DNA from: Desulfobulbaceae bacterium UBA2276
GTDB taxonomy: Bacteria > Desulfobacterota > Desulfobulbia > Desulfobulbales > Desulfocapsaceae
Direction of reading: 5' to 3'
Length of the DNA: 22,562 bases
NCBI GenBank assembly: GCA_002347085.1
Contig: DDWW01000058.1
Coordinates: 1-22,562 of the forward strand
Both the position numbers and the translations under genes were made by a program. Positions within the stretch are counted from its first letter, which is position 1, and every line of letters begins with the position of its first letter. Below, one piece after another: positions 7,104 through 13,115 of this stretch. The notes under the pieces were generated by a model that saw only the letters and a program-made list of their open reading frames with translations, did not search any database and had not been told where the DNA came from.

Positions 7104-7991
7104 ATGCGTGTCGTTGACCTTCGTCGCTTAGGGGTAAACCAGCTGCTATTGGCTGGTGTCGATCAGGCCCCCCTTGAGGTTGAGCTGCTTTTGGGGTTCT
7201 GTCTTGGCAAAAACAGGGCGGGATTGTTTCTGGCGGCATCAGAAGATGTCGATGGACGGCGGGAACAGGAGTTTTTGACCCTTCTGGCGCGTCGGGCAGA
7301 ACATGAACCCACGGCCTATATCCTGGGTGAACAAGAGTTCTGGTCCCTCCCCTTTCTGGTGACCCCGGCTGTTCTTATCCCTCGGCCTGAGACCGAGTTT
7401 CTGTTAGAAGCAGTCCTGGCCGCAAGCAGAAGTGGGCAAAGGGAAGCTGGGCCCATCCTTGATCTTTGTTGCGGCAGCGGGGTGATTGGTATTGTCCTGG
7501 CCCTGGAGTTCGGGCGAGCGGTGACGGCAGTTGATCTCTCGGCCTCTGCCTTGCAGGTGGCCCGGGAGAACGCGAAAAGGCACCAGGTAGCAGATCGCCT
7601 TTCTTTGGTGCAGGCCGATCTGTTCAGTGCCTTTGCCGCACGCCCCCATTTTTCCTTAGTGGTCTCTAATCCTCCTTATGTCAGTGAGCAGGAACTGCGC
7701 AATGGCCTGCAGCCGGAGGTGGCGCATTTTGAGCCGCATCTGGCGCTTGATGGCGGGGTGGATGGCCTGGATATTATTAAAAGGATACGTACGAGTTTGC
7801 CTCGGGTTTTGCGACCAGGCGGTGAGTTTTTTATGGAGATTGGTGCTGATCAGGGGCCGGCCGTACAGCAGCTTTTCAGCGGTGATGAGGCGGGTGAACA
7901 GGTCTTTGATCTGGTTGAGGTGCTGCCGGATTATACGGGCAGAGATCGGGTTTTACATGCTCGGATGATGACATTGAAACAACCCCGGTAA
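7104..7991 (+). CDS. prmC: Release factor N5-glutamine methyltransferase
   Basis: PrmC uses S-adenosylmethionine to methylate the glutamine of the GGQ motif in RF1 and RF2. The 295-residue protein has an N-terminal helical release-factor-binding domain, then IPRPETEFLLE (92-102), a SAM-binding loop DLCCGSGVIG (120-129), the acidic VDLS end of strand 2, and the catalytic NPPYVSEQEL motif (189-198). It starts 26 bp after prfA, its substrate gene, which is the usual pairing. The final bases may belong to a degenerate intergenic repeat extending to about 8043. Confidence 0.95.
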   Translation: MRVVDLRRLGVNQLLLAGVDQAPLEVELLLGFCLGKNRAGLFLAASEDVDGRREQEFLTLLARRAEHEPTAYILGEQEFWSLPFLVTPAVLIPRPETEFLLEAVLAASRSGQREAGPILDLCCGSGVIGIVLALEFGRAVTAVDLSASALQVARENAKRHQVADRLSLVQADLFSAFAARPHFSLVVSNPPYVSEQELRNGLQPEVAHFEPHLALDGGVDGLDIIKRIRTSLPRVLRPGGEFFMEIGADQGPAVQQLFSGDEAGEQVFDLVEVLPDYTGRDRVLHARMMTLKQPR

Positions 7992-8019
7992 GCCATCGTT
8001 TAAAAATAATTACTCCCTG

Positions 8020-8043
8020 CCAATATCGTTAACGGCCCCTAAG
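8020..8043 (-). repeat. Intergenic inverted-repeat element, partial copy D
   Basis: Read on the reverse strand this is CTTAGGGGCCGTTAACGATA and a few bases more, sharing TTAGGG-C/G-CCGTTA and a CGA..AT continuation with copies B and C. A degenerate right half may lie at about 7985-8005 (reverse-strand TTTTTAAACGATGGCTTACC). It lies between prmC and murA. Confidence 0.35.
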
Positions 8044-8126
8044 CGGGATATGTCGTTTGACGAAAAGTTCTTTGCAAAAAACATGTCGATGATTGTTCTA
8101 AGGGGTTCAAGGAGATGAAGAGATAG

Positions 8127-9395
8127 ATGGAAAAGCTTATTATTGAAGGAGGCCGTCCTTTACACGGTCAGGTGCGGATCAGTGGCGCCAAGAACGCGGC
8201 CCTGCCTCTGATTGCCGCAACTTTACTGGCGGAAGGGGTGCATACGCTGACCAATGTCCCTGATCTGCGTGATACCCGGACCATCCTTCGTCTTCTGGAA
8301 TCTTTGGGAATCACTTGGGAGAGGCAGGGGTCAACTCTACGGATTGATTCGACGAATCTTGTCTATTCCGAAGCGTCCTATGACCTGGTAAAGACTATGC
8401 GGGCCTCGGTTCTGGTGTTAGGGCCGCTTCTGGCCCGTCTGGGGAAGGCTAAGGTCTCGCTGCCTGGCGGCTGTGCCATTGGTGCCCGGCCCATCAATTT
8501 TCATATTAAGGGTTTCGAGCAATTAGGGGTGACTTGCAGGCTTGAGCAGGGGTATGTCGATGCCGAGATTGAGGGGCGCTTGCAGGGTTGTACCATCAAC
8601 TTTGATATCCCTTCGGTTACCGGCACTGAAAACTTAGTCATGGCGGCAGCCCTGGCGCAAGGAACCACGATCATCAAGAATGCGGCCCGCGAGCCTGAAA
8701 TCGCTAATCTTGTTGATATGTTGACGGCCATGGGTGCGGAAATTGAAGGACGTAATACCGATTGCCTGACCATTCATGGGGTGGAACGATTACATGCCGC
8801 GGAAAGTGAGATCATTCCCGATCGGATAGAGGCTGGCACCTATCTGATTGCTATTGCCGCTACCGGTGGCAAGGCCACAGTGACCCATTGTAATCCCGCC
8901 CATCTCCCATCTTTGCTTGATAAATTACGGGCCGTTGGTATGGAGATCACGGAGACAGAGGATACGATCAGTTTGAATGCCACTGGTGGAGGGCCAATCA
9001 AGAGTGTTGATATTACCACGAGGCCGTATCCTGGGTATGCCACGGACCTGCAAGCTCAATTCATGGCCTTGATGGCTCTGAATGATGGGGTGTCAATGGT
9101 GCATGAGACGATCTTCGAAAACCGGTTCATGCATGTGGCCGAGTTGCAGCGGATGGGGGCGGATATCACCATCGATGGTCGTACCGCCTTGGTCAAAGGG
9201 GTGGGGCGGACTGGTTTTACAGGGGCGCCGGTAATGGCTACTGATCTGCGGGCCAGTTCCTCTCTCGTTATTGCCGGTCTTGCGGCCCAAGGGAGAACCG
9301 AGATCTCCAGGATCTATCATCTGGAGCGTGGGTATGAGCAGATGGTGGAAAAATTGACGGCCTTAGGGGCCAGGGTCTGGAAAGAGCAGGAGTGA
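8127..9395 (+). CDS. murA: UDP-N-acetylglucosamine 1-carboxyvinyltransferase
   Basis: MurA transfers enolpyruvate from PEP to UDP-GlcNAc, the first committed step of peptidoglycan synthesis, in the cytosol. The 422-residue protein opens with MEKLIIEGGRPLHGQVRISG and AKNAALPL. It carries the PEP-binding loop LPGGCAIGARP with the active-site Cys116 (the fosfomycin target) and later RIEAGTY, RPYPGYATDLQAQ and ENRFMH, all conserved. Full length. The 135-bp upstream gap holds a partial repeat element. AAGGAGATGAAG precedes the start. A bidirectional terminator follows. Confidence 0.98.
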   Translation: MEKLIIEGGRPLHGQVRISGAKNAALPLIAATLLAEGVHTLTNVPDLRDTRTILRLLESLGITWERQGSTLRIDSTNLVYSEASYDLVKTMRASVLVLGPLLARLGKAKVSLPGGCAIGARPINFHIKGFEQLGVTCRLEQGYVDAEIEGRLQGCTINFDIPSVTGTENLVMAAALAQGTTIIKNAAREPEIANLVDMLTAMGAEIEGRNTDCLTIHGVERLHAAESEIIPDRIEAGTYLIAIAATGGKATVTHCNPAHLPSLLDKLRAVGMEITETEDTISLNATGGGPIKSVDITTRPYPGYATDLQAQFMALMALNDGVSMVHETIFENRFMHVAELQRMGADITIDGRTALVKGVGRTGFTGAPVMATDLRASSSLVIAGLAAQGRTEISRIYHLERGYEQMVEKLTALGARVWKEQE

Positions 9396-9420
9396 GTTTG
9401 GGATAATGGAAAATTGAAAC

Positions 9421-9464
9421 TGCCATAAAAAAAGCCGCTCGTATGAGCGGCTTTTTTTATGGCA
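9421..9464. terminator. Bidirectional terminator between murA and the nrfD-like gene
   Basis: A perfect 20-bp inverted repeat (9421-9440 and 9445-9464) with a GTAT loop has a GC-rich core GCCGCTC/GAGCGGC flanked by seven A and seven T. It therefore terminates both murA (forward) and the convergent respiratory operon (reverse). Confidence 0.92.
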
Positions 9465-9539
9465 AGAAAACAGGGTAAGAGCTTAATCACAAATTTACGC
9501 AGGATCTATGGGGGAAGCTGTTCCCCTGTTTTGCAAGAA

Positions 9540-10733
9540 TCAATGATGTTCTTTTTGGGTAAAGGTCTTGCCGAAAACTCGTTCACCAATGAGAAAACCA
9601 AAGGCAACCACCCCGATCCCACCGGCAATGACCCCAAATTCAAAGATGGAGGGGATGTAGCTGAAAAATGTTGGCAGGCCGTCCCATCCCAGATTTTCAG
9701 GAACGATCTGTCCAGCCACAACAAGGTCATAACGAGCGACAAATTGTCCGACCAGAATGAACAGTCCAGCCAAGGCCATCATGCCGACATTTTCCAGCCG
9801 GGATAGGATGATCAGCATGAGGGGGAGAAGAAGACCGACACAGATCTCCAGCACCCAGAAGTTGATGGAAAGGGGGCCACTGACCAGGGCATTGGCGGCG
9901 ATTCTGCCAAGTTCTGCCCCACCCACGTAAAAACTGACTAAACGCCAGAAGGTGGCGACGGTATAAAGAATGAGTACCAGGGTCATGGCCTTGCCCGCAC
10001 TTTTGACGGCGAGATGAACATTCTGACTCATCTTCTCACCTCGGATCTGATAAGCAAGAAAATTAAAGAGCACGGTCGCGGCTGCCCCCGAGAGAAAAGC
10101 GGCAGTGAGAAAGTAGATGGGTAATTGCGCGCCATACCAGTAGGGGCGGGCGGGAAGAGTAGCAAAGACGCCGCCAAGGCAACTGTTGGCCAAGACTTCG
10201 GCAATGGCGCCAAATACGCCCATGATCAGGGCGATTTTGGCCAGTCCCGTAACAATGCCGGCAAATTCAATGATCATGCAGCCAACGGCCAGGCCGTAAA
10301 GGGTGCCCATCCACCAGATATTGGAAGTGGGGTTGGGGGAGATGATATTATAGACCAGCATACGGTGAGGGCTGGCAATCTCCACACCAATAGTGGCAAA
10401 GGCTCCCATGATGCAGATGATAGACATCCATACCATCCGGTTGCTGATAATCCCCATGCGAGTGCCGCCAAAGACATGGCTCATGGCGGCATAGATACAT
10501 AGGCCGGTAGAGGTAATAGCCCAGAAGGCATAGGTGGAGATCAACATTCCCCAAGGCATTTCCCGGGTGTTATTATAGATATTGTGATGACCGAAGATAA
10601 AGGCGAGCACCCCGCAACTAAGGCCTAGCACAGTTACAATCAGGGCAATGATTGTGGCCCTGTTCATGCCCGGTGTGGCCAGACGTGGTTCCCCTGTCTC
10701 GGCAAAGATGGCTGATAGTGTTGAGTTTGTCAT
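9540..10733 (-). CDS. NrfD/PsrC-like quinone-interacting membrane subunit
   Basis: This is a 397-residue integral membrane protein of the NrfD/PsrC/DsrP superfamily, whose members exchange electrons between the menaquinone pool and a periplasmic iron-sulfur partner. About ten hydrophobic helices can be traced, beginning near residue 26 (ATIIALIVTVLGLSCGVLAF). Conserved-looking polar residues within or near the membrane include the EMPWGMLISTY and YWYGAQLPIYF segments. Reverse-strand AGGAG precedes its ATG. It is third in an operon after the ferredoxin and cytochrome genes, matching NrfC-NrfB-NrfD style modules, but no nrfA or other oxidoreductase gene is present. Exact subfamily (NrfD, DsrP, MccD or other) cannot be set from sequence reading alone. 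Confidence 0.82.
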   Translation of the reverse strand: MTNSTLSAIFAETGEPRLATPGMNRATIIALIVTVLGLSCGVLAFIFGHHNIYNNTREMPWGMLISTYAFWAITSTGLCIYAAMSHVFGGTRMGIISNRMVWMSIICIMGAFATIGVEIASPHRMLVYNIISPNPTSNIWWMGTLYGLAVGCMIIEFAGIVTGLAKIALIMGVFGAIAEVLANSCLGGVFATLPARPYWYGAQLPIYFLTAAFLSGAAATVLFNFLAYQIRGEKMSQNVHLAVKSAGKAMTLVLILYTVATFWRLVSFYVGGAELGRIAANALVSGPLSINFWVLEICVGLLLPLMLIILSRLENVGMMALAGLFILVGQFVARYDLVVAGQIVPENLGWDGLPTFFSYIPSIFEFGVIAGGIGVVAFGFLIGERVFGKTFTQKEHH

Positions 10734-10878
10734 TTTCTACTCCTGCATATTTATTTTTTTCAATACGGGGCGTTTGGCTGATCTGCCATCATGGCCCTCT
10801 ATAAAGTCGTTAAGTCGTTGTAAGCAAAGGACATGGCCATTTGGGTATTCGTACGGCTCCTAAGGTCTTCTTCAGGTC

Positions 10879-11574
10879 TTAATGGCCAGCCTTGCTGCCC
10901 GTAGCGTGGGCGCCATCATTACCCATCATCCGGTTGTGACCCTTGACCCCGATATGGCAGGTATTACAGCGAGTGTCCGAGGCAAAGGCGGTCTTTCCAT
11001 TGTGACATTTTCCACAATATTTGCCATCGTAGAGGGCCTGCATGGTGAAATCGGCGGCCTTTTCGGCGGTCCCTTTCTGCATGGCAAAGGTGTCGTCATG
11101 GCAAGCATCACATTCCAGACTGAAATCTTCAACGTGGCCCTTGTGATTAAAAATTACCGCCTTGACCGGTTTGGTCCAGACGATTGGGTCTTGCGGAGCC
11201 AAACCGTTTACGTCGGTGTGGCAGGAGGCACATTTTGTGTTTGAGGCAAAGGCAGTATTGCCATCATGACAAGAACCGCAGAATTTCCCTTCTGCCATTG
11301 CGGCCATGGTCAATTTGCCGGTAGTCAAAACCGCACCTGATTCCATGATAAAGAGTTCATCGTGGCAGGAATCACAGGCCAAGCCGGCGTCCATAGTGTG
11401 GGTTTTGTGGCTGAAAGTAACCTTTGTCGGTTTTTCCCAGACAATGGGGGCCTCAGGGCCATACGCGTCTTCATCATAGGGGGCTGCGGCTGTTACCTTG
11501 GTAGCGTTGGTGGTCAGGAACAGAGATCCTGCCAGCATGATGAGCCCCATTGCTGTTATTCTGTGTTGGTTCAT
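10879..11574 (-). CDS. Exported hexaheme c-type cytochrome made of two triheme domains
   Basis: This is a periplasmic electron-transfer protein of 231 residues. A signal peptide covers about 1-30 (hydrophobic GLIMLAGSLFL, then AA|AP). Six CxxCH heme-binding motifs start at C67, C99, C115, C155, C187 and C203. The first three and last three form two copies of one unit about 88 residues apart: PIVWxKP, an F-S/N-HKxH pair supplying axial histidines, CDxCHDxxF, and C-G-x-CH-x-G-x-TAFAS. This resembles c7-type triheme cytochrome domains. The histidine-rich C-terminus follows. AGGAGA precedes the ATG. It lies between the ferredoxin and NrfD-like genes and probably passes electrons from that complex to another periplasmic carrier or enzyme. 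Confidence 0.9.
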   Translation of the reverse strand: MNQHRITAMGLIMLAGSLFLTTNATKVTAAAPYDEDAYGPEAPIVWEKPTKVTFSHKTHTMDAGLACDSCHDELFIMESGAVLTTGKLTMAAMAEGKFCGSCHDGNTAFASNTKCASCHTDVNGLAPQDPIVWTKPVKAVIFNHKGHVEDFSLECDACHDDTFAMQKGTAEKAADFTMQALYDGKYCGKCHNGKTAFASDTRCNTCHIGVKGHNRMMGNDGAHATGSKAGH

Positions 11575-11687
11575 TTATCTTCTCCTGCTGAAGTCGAGAT
11601 CGGCGAGTCTTGTTGGGAACGATGCTGATATATTTTTTAATATTTTCAATATGCTATCCCGTAGTATTGTTTTGTTTCTGTGTTCCG

Positions 11688-12455
11688 TTAAGCATTCATA
11701 TAAAAAACATTGGGCAAGGCCCCGGTGTCTGGACGTAATACCCATATTTTGGTGTCAGGGGTGTGGAGTAAACGATAGATCTCACTGGTCTTGTCTTTCA
11801 GATTGCCGAAAATTCTGACCCTGGCTGGACAAGCGGCGGCGCAGGCGGTTTCGGTCTTTCCTTCGGCAAGTCGGGTGTCAATGCAGAAGTTGCACTTGTC
11901 GATGGCATACTTTTCTTCATTAAAATAGCGGGCGTTGTAGGGACAGGCTGCCATGCAGGTCTTGCAACCGATACATTTTGCATAATCCATTACCACGATG
12001 CCTGTTTCCGGGTCTTTATAGGTTGCCTTGGTCGGGCAAACCCGGACGCAGGGTGGGCGATTGCAGTGATTGCAGAGAACGGGCCGGAATTCCCGCTTTT
12101 CAGTGCCATTTTCAGTGGTAAGCCGTTCCTGGATCGCGGTTCTCCAAGCCCCATGGGCAGTAGGCACATGATTGGTCTGTTTGCAGGCCTCAACACATTT
12201 CTCACAGTCAATACAACGGTTTTGGCGCATGACCATGCCGTAATGTTTGGGGTATGGATATTGGCCTTCTGCCGGGATGTCCGTTTCAGGATCATTCTGG
12301 CTGCTGGCAAGAGATGCTGAAGTCAGCGACAACACAGTTCCTCCCAGGAAAATACCTGTTACGGTAAGTCCCATCTTGAGAAATTTGCGACGCTCCTGGA
12401 GTGGCAAATTTTCTATGCCTTCATTTTTTTCTTTTTCCAAGTCCTCGATATTCAT
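11688..12455 (-). CDS. Tat-exported four-cluster ferredoxin subunit (NrfC/DsrO-like)
   Basis: This is a 255-residue periplasmic electron-transfer subunit. A twin-arginine signal ERRKFLKMG (21-29) is followed by a hydrophobic stretch to about residue 50, behind an unusually long 20-residue N-region. Four cysteine quartets could bind four [4Fe-4S] clusters: C81/84/87/91, C128/131/136/140, C161/164/167/171 and C188/191/205/209. This is the NrfC/PsrB/DmsB pattern. ATG 12455 is preferred because reverse-strand GAGGAG lies 6-7 bp before it; an ATG at 12470 has no such site. It is the first gene of the operon with the hexaheme cytochrome and the NrfD-like anchor, its likely membrane partner. Confidence 0.9.
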   Translation of the reverse strand: MNIEDLEKEKNEGIENLPLQERRKFLKMGLTVTGIFLGGTVLSLTSASLASSQNDPETDIPAEGQYPYPKHYGMVMRQNRCIDCEKCVEACKQTNHVPTAHGAWRTAIQERLTTENGTEKREFRPVLCNHCNRPPCVRVCPTKATYKDPETGIVVMDYAKCIGCKTCMAACPYNARYFNEEKYAIDKCNFCIDTRLAEGKTETACAAACPARVRIFGNLKDKTSEIYRLLHTPDTKIWVLRPDTGALPNVFYMNA

Positions 12456-12510
12456 TCTGAGCCTCCTCAACTCTATAGTTGATCCACTAAAAAAAAATGT
12501 TGTAAAACGA

Positions 12511-12548
12511 GCAGGAAAAAGAGACGTGAGCTTGTTTCTTTTTCCTGC
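12511..12548 (-). other. Hairpin in the leader of the ferredoxin-cytochrome-NrfD operon
   Basis: GCAGGAAAAAGA (12511-12522) pairs perfectly with TCTTTTTCCTGC (12537-12548) around a 14-nt loop. It sits 56 bp upstream of the ferredoxin ATG. On the reverse strand a nine-T run follows about 15 nt later, too far for a standard terminator. It could be an mRNA stability or attenuation element. Confidence 0.45.
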
Positions 12549-12633
12549 AAATAAAGGTTTGTCGCAGGCGTTACTGGCACTGTCGGCATTGTTGTCAATT
12601 AAACGAAAGGCAGTATGCGTATTTGTAAAAAAA

Positions 12634-12681
12634 TGTCACGTCACATCGTGCCACGCCTTGTGCGACACATTGTGCCACACA
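12634..12681. repeat. Four tandem 12-bp repeats, likely operator
   Basis: Contiguous 12-mers read TGTCACGTCACA, TCGTGCCACGCC, TTGTGCGACACA and TTGTGCCACACA. The last two share 11 of 12 bases, the second shares 9 of 12 with the last, and the first is diverged. The core GTG-C-C/G-AC is near-palindromic with TGTG/CACA edges. They lie about 180-230 bp upstream of the ferredoxin ATG and about 430 bp before the pentapeptide gene. Confidence 0.55.
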
Positions 12682-12731
12682 TTTACGAAAGAATGAGAGT
12701 AGGTGTTGCCACTATATAAAACTTTTTGATT

Positions 12732-12775
12732 AACAGCAATTAAAAATGAATGAAAATTCATTTTTAATTGCTGTT
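12732..12775. repeat. Perfect 20-bp inverted repeat with GAAA loop
   Basis: The arms AACAGCAATTAAAAATGAAT (12732-12751) and 12756-12775 are exact reverse complements around GAAA. No U-tract follows on either strand, so it is not a standard terminator. On the forward strand the loop would be a GNRA tetraloop. Function unknown. Confidence 0.7.
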
Positions 12776-12999
12776 GGTAACGCTTTGATATTAAATAGAT
12801 TTGTTTTGATAGATGGAAGCTGTTGCCTTGGTTTGGCAGCGATACAGTATCGAAATATATATAAAAATTTTGTTTCAAGAAGTTTGTGGACTTTCTGAGG
12901 TCCTTTTAATGTCGTGGCGGATATATGAGTTTTCAGGTTCATTCTGAATATAAAAAAAAGCTGAGGAGGAGAGGAAAAGGTATCGACTCTTGATGAATC

Positions 13000-13029
13000 T
13001 TGACAGGTTTGCTTTGTCTGGAGTATCTT
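13000..13029 (+). promoter_or_regulatory. Sigma-70-type promoter for the pentapeptide gene
   Basis: TTGACA (13000-13005), 18 bp, then TATCTT (13024-13029). It predicts a start near 13036, about 80 nt before the chosen start codon. Confidence 0.55.
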
Positions 13030-13115
13030 TCGTGAGTTCTTTTGATTTTAGCTTGATATGAAGAGGTGTGATGGTATTCAAATATAAATTTGGTAGCCCT
13101 TTTGGGGAGCATTAT

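Larger units (their letters stand above)
12456..13115. other. Divergent regulatory region of about 660 bp
   Basis: This lies between the reverse respiratory operon and the forward pentapeptide gene. It is AT-rich and has no convincing coding frame. It contains a 12-bp-stem hairpin (12511-12548), four tandem 12-bp repeats (12634-12681), a 20-bp perfect inverted repeat with GAAA loop (12732-12775) and a forward promoter (13000-13029). On the reverse strand a TTGACA lies about 140 bp before the ferredoxin gene but lacks a good -10 partner. Positions 12780-12995 show nothing I can name. Confidence 0.6.

Noticed and set aside
9459..9806. Forward open frame after murA
   Set aside because: It is antisense to the 3' end of the nrfD-like membrane gene, whose hydrophobic helices are clearly the real coding frame.
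12634..12681. Sigma-54 promoter (TGGCAC on the reverse strand)
   Set aside because: The GG-N10-GC spacing is not met: ten bases after GG the sequence is CG in both candidate sites.
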